Shown here piece by piece: positions 55,329 through 64,000 of a stretch of DNA of 64,000 nt; within the stretch, counting starts at the first letter, position 1; the number at the start of each line of letters is the position of its first letter. The DNA lies in the NCBI RefSeq assembly GCF_014204625.1, contig NZ_JACHLU010000001.1, positions 610,352-674,351 on the forward strand. The letters run 5' to 3'. Made by a program: the position numbers and the translations under genes. Under the pieces are notes generated by a model that saw nothing but the letters and a program-made list of their open reading frames with translations, was not told the origin of the DNA and did not search any database. The DNA comes from Gillisella vitis. GTDB taxonomy: Bacteria > Pseudomonadota > Alphaproteobacteria > Rhizobiales > Rhizobiaceae.

Positions 55329-56147
55329 ATGCGCTGGATCAACACCCGCCCAAGCAATGGAGCAAGGCTTGCGCTGACGCTCACCCCGTTTCTGTTACTG
55401 GTGGTGGGATATACCATCGGCTCGGCCCAGAGGCTGGCGGAAAACCCCAATGACAAGCTGCTGCCAAGCCTTGCGGGTTTTGCCAATGCCATCAACCGCA
55501 TGGCATTGGTGCCAGATACCCGCACGGGCGATTATCTCTTGTGGGTGGACACACTCAGCAGCCTTGAGCGCCTGTTTGCAGGCCTTGGCATTGCCACGTT
55601 GATCGCGCTGGTGGTGGGCATGGTGATTGGTATGTTGCCCTATGTGCGGGCCTTGCTGTCGCCTTTTGTTGCGGCCTTTTCCATGGTGCCGCCGTTGGCG
55701 CTTTTGCCCATCCTGTTCATCATCACCGGACTGGGCGAAACCTCCAAAATCACCCTGATTGTGATTGGCGTTGCCCCGGTGATGATCCGCGATCTGGCCA
55801 TGACCGCCATCAGCCTGCCGCGTGAGCAAATCATCAAGGCCGAAACACTCAGCGGCACCTCGTGGCAGATCGGCTTGCGGGTGGTGCTGCCGCAAATTTT
55901 GCCACGCCTGATCACCATTTTGCGCCTGCAACTTGGCCCGGCATGGCTGTTTCTGATCGCTGCCGAAGCCATCTCTTCTGATAGCGGCCTTGGTTTTCGC
56001 ATTTTCCTCGTGCGCCGCTATCTTTCTATGGATGTGATCTTTCCTTACGTGCTGTGGATCACGCTATTGGCCGTTCTAACCGATTGGCTTTTGGATCGCC
56101 TGCGCATTGCCATTTTCCCCTGGTCCGAACTGGAGAAACAGGCATGA
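55329..56147 (+). CDS. Guanidine ABC transporter permease
   Basis: A 272-residue SsuC/TauC-like permease. Helices include LTLTPFLLLVVGYTIGSA, AGLGIATLIALVVGMVIGML and LLPILFIITGLGETSKITLIVIGVAP. The cytoplasmic loop AETLSGTSWQIGLRVVLPQILPRLI is the EAA equivalent. The ATG at 55329 follows CGGAGA; its end overlaps the ATPase start (ATGA). Confidence 0.92.
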   Translation: MRWINTRPSNGARLALTLTPFLLLVVGYTIGSAQRLAENPNDKLLPSLAGFANAINRMALVPDTRTGDYLLWVDTLSSLERLFAGLGIATLIALVVGMVIGMLPYVRALLSPFVAAFSMVPPLALLPILFIITGLGETSKITLIVIGVAPVMIRDLAMTAISLPREQIIKAETLSGTSWQIGLRVVLPQILPRLITILRLQLGPAWLFLIAAEAISSDSGLGFRIFLVRRYLSMDVIFPYVLWITLLAVLTDWLLDRLRIAIFPWSELEKQA

Positions 56148-56932
56148 GCGCGCTGACCATCGACAATGTCTGGAAAGAATACGGCGACCAGATTGTGCTG
56201 GAAAATGTTTCCATCACCATCGAATCCCGTGCTTTTGTCGCCCTTGTTGGCCCCTCCGGCTGTGGCAAGACCACGTTTTTACGAATGCTTTTGGGCATGG
56301 AGCGGCCAACCCGTGGCACCATTTTGCTCGATGGCGCGCCCTTGCCGCATGAGCCGGGGGCGGATCGCGGCGTGGTGTTTCAGCGCTATTCGGTGTTTCC
56401 GCATCTGACTGTGCTGGGCAATGTGCTGCTGGGCGCGGAGTTACAGGCCGCCAAATTCAGCGGCAGACTGTTTGGCGCGGCAAAGCGCAAGGCCGTTGAA
56501 GAGGCACGTGGGATGATTGATGCCGTCGGCCTTTCTGGGGCGGAGCGCAAATATCCGGCCCAGCTTTCCGGTGGTATGCAGCAACGTTTGGCTTTAGCGC
56601 AGGCGCTGATGATGAAGCCCAAGGTGTTGCTGCTGGATGAGCCATTTGGCGCGCTTGATCCTGGCATTCGGGCGGAAATCCATGTGCTGATGAAAAAGCT
56701 CTGGCACGAAGCGCCCATGACGGTGGTGATGGTGACCCACGATATGCGCGAGGCCTTCACGCTGGCCAGCCGCGTGGTGGCGTTTGAGCGCCCGCGCGAT
56801 CGGCCCGAAGAAAAGCTGCGCTATGGAGCCACCATCACCAAAGACATCGCCCTCTGGCCGCCGCGCAAGGCTGGCGAGACATCCCTTATCCGACCAGACC
56901 GGGACGGCCCGGTCTCCAGCGAAGGTCATTAA
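56144..56932 (+). CDS. Guanidine ABC transporter ATP-binding protein
   Basis: A 262-residue ATPase with Walker A GPSGCGKTTFLRMLLGME, Q-loop FQRYSVFPHLTV, signature LSGGMQQRLALAQALMM, Walker B VLLLDEPFGALDPG and H-loop VTHDMREAF. Its class is NitT/TauT-like. The start at 56144 is fixed by the overlap with the permease stop. Confidence 0.93.
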   Translation: MSALTIDNVWKEYGDQIVLENVSITIESRAFVALVGPSGCGKTTFLRMLLGMERPTRGTILLDGAPLPHEPGADRGVVFQRYSVFPHLTVLGNVLLGAELQAAKFSGRLFGAAKRKAVEEARGMIDAVGLSGAERKYPAQLSGGMQQRLALAQALMMKPKVLLLDEPFGALDPGIRAEIHVLMKKLWHEAPMTVVMVTHDMREAFTLASRVVAFERPRDRPEEKLRYGATITKDIALWPPRKAGETSLIRPDRDGPVSSEGH

Positions 56933-56969
56933 TCGGGACGACCCGGCAATCTGACGACAGGAGAGACCC

Positions 56970-57788
56970 GTGCATATCAGACGAGCACCGGAAGACATTG
57001 CCGCAAACCGCGCACGCTATGAAGAACACCAGAAAAAGGGGCTGGAATTTGCCCCCAAGGCCCTGCCGGGCGTGAGCGCAAAACCTGCTCCGGCCTTGGT
57101 AGATGATAAGATCATTCACCGCGAAATCATTCCCGGTGGCTGGTATTGGAGCACGCAGATCAAGACCCATGAGGTTTTGCGCATCAGCCTTGATCAAGGT
57201 CTTTCATCGCTGGCTCTGGTGGCGTGGAACAGCAAAGATACCACGGAGCGCATGAACCTGCCTGATACGGTGAAAATGCAATGGACCACCGGCCTTGGCA
57301 AAGGGCGGCTGATTTTCTCTGACATGGGCAAGGTGATGTTCTCGATTGTTGAAGACTCCAGCAGTGCGCATGATTGCCTGATGGGTGGTTCAACCGCTGC
57401 CACCAACGCCCAAAAATATCCCGGCGCAACCTTGCGCAACACCCGCGACAATCTGGTGCTTCTCACCACAAAAGCTGGCCTCGACAAGCGCGATATTCCC
57501 GCCATGCTGTCGCTGTTTTCCCCGGTGCGGGTGAATAGCGACGGCACATTCTTCTGGAATGCAGATCTTGTCTCTGCTGGCGACTATGTCGAGCTGCGGG
57601 CCGAGATGGATATGATTGTTGGCTTTTCCAATTGCCTACATCCGCTTGATCCCAACCCCATTTACGCCCCCAATCCCGTCACCATTACCCGCATTGCAGC
57701 CACGCTTCCCGCAGCGGACGATCTGTGCCGCACGGCCACGGCAGAAGCCGTGCGCGGGTTTGAAAACAACACCCTGGCTGCGATGTGA
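56970..57788 (+). CDS. DUF1989 protein, carboxyguanidine deiminase subunit (urea-carboxylase-associated protein)
   Basis: A 272-residue DUF1989 protein of the kind long annotated as urea carboxylase-associated protein and later shown to form the carboxyguanidine deiminase CgdAB. HREIIPGGWYWSTQIKTHEVLRISLDQGLSSLALVAWNSKDTTERMN and EDSSSAHDCLMGGS are conserved blocks; cysteine and histidine residues in the latter fit a metal site. It probably pairs with the next gene product to convert carboxyguanidine to allophanate and ammonia. I leave the A/B letter open. AGGAGAG precedes the GTG/ATG region; start ATG... the chosen codon at 56970 is GTG. Confidence 0.88.
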   Translation: MHIRRAPEDIAANRARYEEHQKKGLEFAPKALPGVSAKPAPALVDDKIIHREIIPGGWYWSTQIKTHEVLRISLDQGLSSLALVAWNSKDTTERMNLPDTVKMQWTTGLGKGRLIFSDMGKVMFSIVEDSSSAHDCLMGGSTAATNAQKYPGATLRNTRDNLVLLTTKAGLDKRDIPAMLSLFSPVRVNSDGTFFWNADLVSAGDYVELRAEMDMIVGFSNCLHPLDPNPIYAPNPVTITRIAATLPAADDLCRTATAEAVRGFENNTLAAM

Positions 57789-57801
57789 GAGGAGCGACAC
57801 C

Positions 57802-58452
57802 ATGAGCAATTTCATTCAAACCGCAGCAACCCGCACCCTGTCCAACGCTGTGCAGGACCATTTTATTGCAGCTGAAGCGCCGTTTTCCACGGTGATCAAG
57901 CGCGGACAGACGGTGCGCATTGAAGACAGTTACGGCCAGCAGGCCATTGATACGCTGTTTTACAATGCCTCTGATGTGTCCGAGCGCTATTCCAATCAGG
58001 ATACGATGCGCGAGCAAGGGGCCGCCTATATTTCTACCGGCACCAAAGTGATGTCCAACGAAGGCCGGGTGATGTTGACCATGACAGCGGACAGTTGTGG
58101 ACGTCATGATACCGCAGCAGGGGCCTGCTCTTGCGAAAGCAACACGGTGCGCTTCGGCCTTGGTACCAAATATCTGCACGCCTGCCGCGATAATTTTGTG
58201 CTGGAAGTGTCCAAACACGGCATGAGCAAGCGCGATGTAGTGCCCAACATCAATTTCTTCATGAATGTGCCGATCTCTCCCAATGGTGACATGACCATTG
58301 TGGATGGCATTTCCGCCCCCGGCGATTATGTCGAGCTGAAAGCCGAGATGGATGTGCTGCTGGTGATTTCCAATTGCCCGCAGATCAACAATCCCTGCAA
58401 CGGCTTTGACCCCACGCCCATCCGGGTTCTGGTCTGGGATGAGGCGGTCTGA
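57802..58452 (+). CDS. DUF1989 protein, second carboxyguanidine deiminase subunit
   Basis: A 216-residue DUF1989 protein. IKRGQTVRIEDSYGQQAIDTLFYNASDVSERYSNQDTMREQG and TADSCGRHDTAAGACSCESNTVRFG are the family's hallmark blocks, the latter with the Cys/His residues thought to bind zinc. KRDVVPNINFFMNVPISPNGDMTIVDGISAPGDYVELKAEMD and ISNCPQINNPCNGFDPTPI follow. GAGAGGAG lies before the ATG. It ends one base into the carboxylase gene, so the two are translationally coupled. Confidence 0.9.
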   Translation: MSNFIQTAATRTLSNAVQDHFIAAEAPFSTVIKRGQTVRIEDSYGQQAIDTLFYNASDVSERYSNQDTMREQGAAYISTGTKVMSNEGRVMLTMTADSCGRHDTAAGACSCESNTVRFGLGTKYLHACRDNFVLEVSKHGMSKRDVVPNINFFMNVPISPNGDMTIVDGISAPGDYVELKAEMDVLLVISNCPQINNPCNGFDPTPIRVLVWDEAV

Positions 58453-61400
58453 TGTTTACAAAAATTCTGATTGCCAATCGCGGCGAAATCGCTGTGCGCG
58501 TTATCAAGACGCTGCGCAAAATGGGCATTGCCTCTGTTGCGGTCTATTCCGATGCGGATCGCTTTTCCAAAGCCACCTTGATGGCCGATGAATCCTACCA
58601 TCTGGGGCCTGCACCTGCCTCCGAGAGCTATCTCAACATTGAGGCCGTGATTGCCGCCTGCAAAGCCACGGGCGCGCAAGCCGTGCACCCCGGCTACGGT
58701 TTTTTGTCGGAAAACATTGGCTTTGCGGAACGGCTGAAAGCGGAAGGCATTGCTTTCATTGGTCCCACGCCCGAAAACATCGCCGCCTTCGGCCTCAAGC
58801 ATACAGCGCGGGAACTGGCCAAAGAAAGCGGCGTGCCGCTTCTTCCCGGCTCGGATTTGCTCGATAATGTCGATACGGCGTTGGAAGCCGCCAAAAACAT
58901 CGGCTATCCGGTGATGCTGAAATCCACCGCAGGCGGCGGCGGCATCGGCATGATGCTGTGCCATGATGCGGAGAGCCTGAAAGCCGCTTTTGAAAGCGTC
59001 CAACGCACCGCCAAATCCAGCTTTGGTGATGCGCGGGTCTATCTGGAGCGCTTTGTGGCCAAGGCCCGCCATGTGGAAGTGCAGATTTTTGGCGATGGCG
59101 AGGGTCGGGTCATCGCCCTTGGCGAGCGTGATTGCTCACTCCAGCGGCGCAATCAAAAGGTGATTGAAGAAACGCCTGCGCCGGGCCTTTCTGATGCTGT
59201 TCGGCAAAAGCTGCATGCTGCGGCCATCGCATTGGGGCAGAAGGTGCACTACCAATCCGCCGGAACAGTGGAATTTATCTATGATCCGGTCCGTGAGGAA
59301 TTTTATTTCCTCGAAGTCAACACCCGCCTGCAAGTTGAACATCCCGTCACCGAAGCCGTGTTTGGCATTGATCTGGTGGAATGGATGATCAAACAGGCCG
59401 CTGGCGAGGATGTGCTGAGTGGCAAGGACCATCTGACGCCCAAGGGGGCAGCTATTGAAGCGCGGGTCTATGCCGAAATGCCCCATGCGGACTTTCGCCC
59501 AAGCGCGGGGTTGCTAACCGAAGTAACTTTTCCCGAAGACGTTCGCGTTGACGGCTGGATTGAGACCGGAACGGAAGTTACCCCCTATTACGACCCTATG
59601 TTGGCCAAGGTGATTGTCTCGGCAGACAATCGCGAAGGTGCGATCAGGGCCTTATCGGAAGCCTTAGACAGAACCTCACTTTGGGGCATTGAAACCAATC
59701 TGGATTACCTCAAAGCCATTGCCGCCTCTGACCTGCTCATCTCTGGCGATGTTGCAACAACAGCGCTCAAGGATTTCCAGTTCACGCCCGACGTGGTGGA
59801 GGTTATCGCGCCCGGCGCGCAATCGAGCCTGCAAGAATTGCCGGGCCGCCTTGGGCTTTGGCATGTCGGCGTGCCGCCAAGTGGGCCGATGGATGAGCGC
59901 TCGTTTCGCCATGCAAATCGGTTGGTCGGCAATGCTGACGAGACGGCAGCGTTGGAACTCACCGTTTCTGGCCCACATCTGACGTTTTTCAAGGATGTGA
60001 CCGTAGCGCTTGCCGGGGCAGACATGCCGATGCTGCTGGATGGTGTAGCCGCTGCCCACAATCAGCCTGTCAAGGTCAAGGCAGGCCAGACCCTTGCCAT
60101 CGGCTCCATTCAGGGCGCAGGCCAGCGGGCCTATCTGGCCGTTCAGGGCGGCTTTGCAGCGCCTGTGGTGCTCGGCTCACGCGCCACCTTTGGCCTTGGA
60201 CAGTTTGGCGGCAATGCCACCGGAACACTGCGGGCTGGCCACGTACTGCGGCTGGCCAATGCGCCGCAAGTGACCGTCAAACCCACCGATGAACCCGCCA
60301 CCTTGAGCCGTGAATGGTCGGTGGGTGTGGTCTATGGCCCACATGGCGCACCGGATTTCTTTCTGGAAGATGACATCGAAACCCTGTTTTCCGCTGAGTA
60401 TGAAGTGCACTTCAACTCAGCCCGCACAGGGGTTCGGCTGATCGGCCCGCAGCCCAAATGGGCGAGAACGGACGGTGGCGAAGCGGGTTTGCACCCTTCC
60501 AACCTGCATGACAATGCCTATGCCATTGGTGCCATTGATTTTACCGGCGACATGCCGATCATTCTCGGCCCCGACGGCCCAAGCCTTGGCGGCTTTGTCT
60601 GCCCGGCGGTGATTGCCCGTGATGAACAATGGAAAATGGGGCAATTCAAGCCCGGTGATAAAATCCGCTTTTATCCGGTCAACCGCCCGGCTGATCCGCT
60701 GGCCGGACCTGTGGTGAAGCGCATCAGTGAACAGGCCGGATCAGCCATCATCGGCAGCCGTGATGATGGCCCGGTGCCTGTGGTCTACCGCCGTCAGGGC
60801 GATGATAACCTGCTGGTGGAATATGGCCCGATGCAGCTGGATATTGCCCTGCGCCTGCGGGTGCACCTGCTGATGCAGGCGGTGCAAGCCGCCAGACTGC
60901 CGGGCTTGATTGATCTCACCCCCGGAATTCGTTCGCTGCAAATTCATTATGACGGCACCAGCCTCACCCGCACCCGTCTTTTGGGGCTTCTGTCCGAGAT
61001 TGAAGCCAGCCTGCCGCCTGCGCAGGATGTTACTGTCCCGAGCCGCACGGTCTATCTGCCGCTGTCGTGGAACGACCCGGATGCGGAACTGGCCATGCGC
61101 AAATATCAGGAACTGGTGCGCCCCAATGCGCCCTGGTGCCCCTCCAACATCGAGTTTATCCGCCGCATCAATGGCCTTGCTGATGAGCAAGCGGTGAAAG
61201 ACACGATTTTCAACGCCTCCTATCTGGTGATGGGTCTGGGCGATGTCTATCTCGGTGCGCCGGTGGCCACACCGCTGGACCCGCGCCACCGGCTGGTGAC
61301 CACCAAATACAACCCGGCCCGCACATGGACGCCGGAAAATGCCGTGGGCATCGGCGGGGCCTATATGTGCATCTATGGCATGGAGGGACCGGGCGGTTAC

Positions 61401-61988
61401 CAGCTGTTTGGCCGCACCATTCAGGTGTGGAACACTTGGCGGCAAACGCCGGCGTTTGCCAAGGGCAAGCCTTGGCTGTTGGATTTCTTTGATCAGATCC
61501 GGTTCTTCCCGGTCTCTCACGACGAACTCTCTGATGCCCGCGCCGCCTTTCCGCATGGTGGCTACCCATTGCGCATTGAAGATGGCACGTTCTCCTACGG
61601 TGCCTACGAGGCGGAACTGAAGGCCAATGCAGACAGCATCCATGCCTTCAAAACCAGCCAACAGGCCGCGTTTGAGGCCGAGCGTCAGCGCTGGAAAGAG
61701 CAAAGGCTGGATAGCTTTGTGGTGGATGACACCGCAGGCCCCGGCATCGGCGGCGATATTCCCGCTGGGTGTTTCGGTGTGGAAAGCTCTGTGCCCGGCA
61801 ATCTGTGGAAAATCATGGTTGAGGAAGGGCAAGAGGTGCGCCCCGGCGACACGCTGGCCATTCTGGAATCGATGAAAATGGAAATCAACATCACCGCACA
61901 CGCCACAGGTCGCGTACGCGAACTTCGTATTGCGCCCGGACGCAATGTCAAAGCTGGCGACGTTCTGTTTATTTTGGAGAACCTATAA
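58452..61988 (+). CDS. Guanidine carboxylase (urea-carboxylase family, biotin-dependent)
   Basis: An 1178-residue multidomain enzyme. Residues 1-450 are a biotin carboxylase (FTKILIANRGEIAVRVIKTLRKMG, KSTAGGGGIGMML, EVNTRLQVEHPVTE). Residues about 475-780 are a KipA-like half (GLWHVGVPPSGPMDERSF) and 785-1030 a KipI-like half of the carboxyltransferase, with DPRHRLVTTKYNPARTWTPENAVGIGG near 945-968. The C-terminal biotin carrier has ESMKME with biotinyl Lys1142. Homologues behind guanidine-I riboswitches carboxylate guanidine rather than urea. It shares TAATG overlap with the next gene. Confidence 0.93.
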   Translation: MFTKILIANRGEIAVRVIKTLRKMGIASVAVYSDADRFSKATLMADESYHLGPAPASESYLNIEAVIAACKATGAQAVHPGYGFLSENIGFAERLKAEGIAFIGPTPENIAAFGLKHTARELAKESGVPLLPGSDLLDNVDTALEAAKNIGYPVMLKSTAGGGGIGMMLCHDAESLKAAFESVQRTAKSSFGDARVYLERFVAKARHVEVQIFGDGEGRVIALGERDCSLQRRNQKVIEETPAPGLSDAVRQKLHAAAIALGQKVHYQSAGTVEFIYDPVREEFYFLEVNTRLQVEHPVTEAVFGIDLVEWMIKQAAGEDVLSGKDHLTPKGAAIEARVYAEMPHADFRPSAGLLTEVTFPEDVRVDGWIETGTEVTPYYDPMLAKVIVSADNREGAIRALSEALDRTSLWGIETNLDYLKAIAASDLLISGDVATTALKDFQFTPDVVEVIAPGAQSSLQELPGRLGLWHVGVPPSGPMDERSFRHANRLVGNADETAALELTVSGPHLTFFKDVTVALAGADMPMLLDGVAAAHNQPVKVKAGQTLAIGSIQGAGQRAYLAVQGGFAAPVVLGSRATFGLGQFGGNATGTLRAGHVLRLANAPQVTVKPTDEPATLSREWSVGVVYGPHGAPDFFLEDDIETLFSAEYEVHFNSARTGVRLIGPQPKWARTDGGEAGLHPSNLHDNAYAIGAIDFTGDMPIILGPDGPSLGGFVCPAVIARDEQWKMGQFKPGDKIRFYPVNRPADPLAGPVVKRISEQAGSAIIGSRDDGPVPVVYRRQGDDNLLVEYGPMQLDIALRLRVHLLMQAVQAARLPGLIDLTPGIRSLQIHYDGTSLTRTRLLGLLSEIEASLPPAQDVTVPSRTVYLPLSWNDPDAELAMRKYQELVRPNAPWCPSNIEFIRRINGLADEQAVKDTIFNASYLVMGLGDVYLGAPVATPLDPRHRLVTTKYNPARTWTPENAVGIGGAYMCIYGMEGPGGYQLFGRTIQVWNTWRQTPAFAKGKPWLLDFFDQIRFFPVSHDELSDARAAFPHGGYPLRIEDGTFSYGAYEAELKANADSIHAFKTSQQAAFEAERQRWKEQRLDSFVVDDTAGPGIGGDIPAGCFGVESSVPGNLWKIMVEEGQEVRPGDTLAILESMKMEINITAHATGRVRELRIAPGRNVKAGDVLFILENL

Positions 61989-63790
61989 TGCTTCCCACCA
62001 TTCTTGATCTCGCATCCATACAAGCGGCCTATGCAAACGGCCTCTCGCCACTGCAATTGGTGGAAGAGGTCATTGCCCGTTGCAAAGCCTCTGACGATCC
62101 GGCAATTTTCATCACCAAGACACCAGAGGATGATTTGCGCGCCCAAGCGCAAGCGCTTCTGGCCCGTGCCCCTTCGCCCAACAGCCTGCCGCTTTGGGGC
62201 ATTCCCTTTGGCGTGAAAGACAATATCGATGTGGCAGACCTGCCCACCACCGCCGGATGCCCGGCCTATGCCTATGAACCTACACAAGATGCCACTGTCG
62301 TTGCCCGCCTCAAAGCGGCAGGTGCCTTGGTGATTGGCAAAACCAATCTCGACCAGTTCGCCACCGGGCTGAACGGCACCCGCTCACCGCATGGCGCACC
62401 GCGCTCGGTGTTTGATAATGCCTATGTGTCGGGCGGCTCGTCGTCCGGCTCTGCGGTTGCTGTCGCCTCCGGCCTTGCTGCCTTTTCGCTGGGCACTGAC
62501 ACCGCTGGCTCTGGCCGCGTGCCTGCGGCCTTTAACAATGTGGTCGGAATCAAACCCACGCCCGGTCTGGTGCCGAATGTTGGCGTGGTTCCTGCGTGCC
62601 GCAGTGTGGATGTGGTCACAGTGTTTGCGGCCACGGTGGGCGATGGCATAGCCATCCGTAAGATTATGGATGGCTATGATGCCGCCGATCCGTTTTCGCG
62701 CAAAGCCGCCCCGGTGGCACTGCCAAGCGAAGGGCTTCGTGTTGGCGTGTTGGCCGGGGCTGAGCGAGAGTTCTTCGGCAATCAACAGGTGGAAGTGCTC
62801 TATGATGCGGCGATTGAGCGGGCAAAATCGCTGGGTGCCACCATTGTTCCCTTCGATTATGCGCCGTTTCGACAAGCGGCGGAATTGCTCTACAACGGCC
62901 CATGGGTGGCCGAGCGTTTGGCGGCCGTAAAGGATTTTCTTGCTACCAATGCCGGGGATTTTGACCCGACCGTGCGCACCATCATTGAAGGGGCGAAAAG
63001 CTACAGCGCCGTGGATGCCTTTGAAGGCCGCTACAAGCTGGAAGCCCTTGGCCAGCAGGTGAACGCAGAATGGCAAAAATTTGATGTCATGCTACTGCCC
63101 ACCTCTCCCACCACCTACACGGTAGAAGACATGCTGGCTGACCCGATTGCGCGCAACGGCCATTTTGGCCGCTACACCAACTTCGCCAATCTCTATGGCT
63201 ATGCGGCCATTGCCATTCCGGCAGGTTTTGACGCAGATGACCACCTGCCCGCTGGCGTGACCCTGATTGGCCCCGCCTTCAGCGACGACGCTTTGGCACC
63301 GTTCGCCGATACGATGCACCGAAGCCTCGCCGCTGGCATTGGTAAGGACAAAACAGCGGTCATACCAGAAGCCAGCCGTGTTGCGCCCGGCAATGATGGC
63401 CTTGTGACGATTGTGGTGGTCGGCGCACACCTCACTGGCATGCCGCTCAATCATGAACTCACCGGCCCCGGTGGAAAGCTGGTGAAAACCTGCCGCACGG
63501 CGGGCGATTACCGACTGTTTGTACTGCCCAACAGCACGCCACCCAAGCCTGGCCTGATCCGTGAACCCGGCTTTAACGGTGTGGGTCTGGAGGTTGAGGT
63601 GTGGAAGGTGACGCCCGCGGCCTTTGGGCAATTTGTTCAGAATATTCCCGCTCCCCTTGGCATTGGCAAAATCACCCTGAATGACGGTAGTCAGGTATCC
63701 GGCTTTTTGTGCGAAGCCCATGCCGTCATCGGTGCGCAAGACATCACAGCCCTTGGCGGCTGGCGGGCCTATATTGCTCAAAAGACATAA
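61988..63790 (+). CDS. atzF: Allophanate hydrolase
   Basis: A 600-residue amidase-signature enzyme with the extra C-terminal domain typical of allophanate hydrolases. Catalytic Lys77 (PFGVKDNID), Ser151 (VSGGSSSGSAVAVA) and nucleophile Ser175 (GTDTAGSGRVPAAFNNVVG) are present. The C-terminal domain (residues about 470-600; VVVGAHLTGMPLNHEL, GLEVEVWKVTPAAFGQFVQNIPAPLGIGKI) handles decarboxylation of the N-carboxycarbamate. It releases ammonia and CO2 from allophanate, completing guanidine assimilation. Confidence 0.95.
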   Translation: MLPTILDLASIQAAYANGLSPLQLVEEVIARCKASDDPAIFITKTPEDDLRAQAQALLARAPSPNSLPLWGIPFGVKDNIDVADLPTTAGCPAYAYEPTQDATVVARLKAAGALVIGKTNLDQFATGLNGTRSPHGAPRSVFDNAYVSGGSSSGSAVAVASGLAAFSLGTDTAGSGRVPAAFNNVVGIKPTPGLVPNVGVVPACRSVDVVTVFAATVGDGIAIRKIMDGYDAADPFSRKAAPVALPSEGLRVGVLAGAEREFFGNQQVEVLYDAAIERAKSLGATIVPFDYAPFRQAAELLYNGPWVAERLAAVKDFLATNAGDFDPTVRTIIEGAKSYSAVDAFEGRYKLEALGQQVNAEWQKFDVMLLPTSPTTYTVEDMLADPIARNGHFGRYTNFANLYGYAAIAIPAGFDADDHLPAGVTLIGPAFSDDALAPFADTMHRSLAAGIGKDKTAVIPEASRVAPGNDGLVTIVVVGAHLTGMPLNHELTGPGGKLVKTCRTAGDYRLFVLPNSTPPKPGLIREPGFNGVGLEVEVWKVTPAAFGQFVQNIPAPLGIGKITLNDGSQVSGFLCEAHAVIGAQDITALGGWRAYIAQKT

Positions 63791-63961
63791 CAAGCGTGTT
63801 GCTGGGATCGAATTTTGTAAAGGGCTACACCATCTTTGAACTCAATGAACCGGGAATGCTTCAAAACGGTTTCGCATCCTTCTCTGGTCCTCTCAATCGG
63901 CCAGAGCATTCTTCTAAAATGGGTTCGTGTTCCGAGGCAAGGTCACGTTTTACGAAACGGC

Positions 63962-63988
63962 AAAAACCCGCTCAATAGAGCGGGTTTT
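63962..63988 (+). terminator. Rho-independent terminator near the window end
   Basis: AAAACCCGCTC / GAGCGGGTTTT-type stem at 63962-63988 with a short loop, ending in TTTTGTGTG, about 170 bp after the atzF stop. Probably ends the guanidine operon transcript; the stretch 63791-63961 shows no gene I can support. Confidence 0.75.
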
Positions 63989-64000
63989 GTGTGTGTATGA

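Noticed and set aside
58452..61988. Urea carboxylase as the literal function
   Set aside because: The guanidine-I riboswitch and the adjacent DUF1989 pair favour guanidine as substrate; the urea name reflects older family annotation.
63709..63978. Open frame at the window end overlapping the atzF 3' end
   Set aside because: It starts within atzF in another frame, shows no family features and ends in the terminator hairpin.

Overview
The window looks like a chromosomal or chromid segment of an alphaproteobacterium of the order Rhizobiales, most likely family Rhizobiaceae (Agrobacterium/Allorhizobium/Rhizobium type). The basis is a plant-type glutamate-cysteine ligase, a DUF1127 gene divergent from an LsrB/VtlR-like LysR gene, a type II lumazine synthase (RibH2) behind an FMN riboswitch, short mosaic intergenic repeats resembling rhizobial ones, and many ABC uptake systems linked to sugar and nitrogen catabolism. 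No tRNA, rRNA, CRISPR array, phage or intact transposase gene was seen. Assignments come from reading motifs and family resemblance; no database search was run.

Region 1 (1-11.5 kb) holds gshA (cut by the window edge), a DUF937 gene, DUF1127/LysR, a TetR gene, guaB, a Tat-exported dienelactone-hydrolase-like protein, a zinc alcohol dehydrogenase and a patatin-like phospholipase. Region 2 (10.5-23.3 kb) is a plant cell-wall sugar region: a LacI regulator, a GH28 enzyme, a GH105 unsaturated uronyl hydrolase and a large unrecognised enzyme form a minus-strand operon. It is divergent from an lldD-like FMN oxidase, which converges on an Opp/Dpp-type five-gene transporter. Region 3 (23.4-32.8 kb) is an alpha/beta-galactoside operon (binding protein, two permeases, GH36, ATPase, GH42) divergent from an AraC regulator.

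Region 4 (32.8-37.6 kb) holds a probable pipecolate/lysine catabolic pair (AmaB-like and AmaA-like) with a divergent LysR gene, then the FMN riboswitch and ribH2. Region 5 (37.6-46.8 kb) is a GntR-controlled peptide-type ABC transporter with an M20 peptidase and an amidase. Region 6 (46.9-53.7 kb) is a MarR-FUSC-DUF1656-HlyD efflux operon, followed by an ArgE-like/cupin/aldehyde dehydrogenase operon.

Region 7 (53.7-64 kb) is a complete guanidine assimilation operon. A well-matched sigma-54 promoter fires into a guanidine-I (ykkC) riboswitch, followed by a three-gene ABC importer, two DUF1989 carboxyguanidine deiminase subunits, a biotin-dependent guanidine carboxylase (commonly annotated as urea carboxylase) and allophanate hydrolase. 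The route implied is uptake of guanidine, carboxylation, deimination to allophanate, and hydrolysis to ammonia and CO2.

Between genes lies a family of about 100-bp two-hairpin repeats at three places, with compensatory base changes between copies. One copy is interrupted by a 221-bp MITE-like element with perfect 18-bp terminal inverted repeats and a 9-bp target duplication. A fourth site carries only the second hairpin next to a different perfect 21-bp palindrome.
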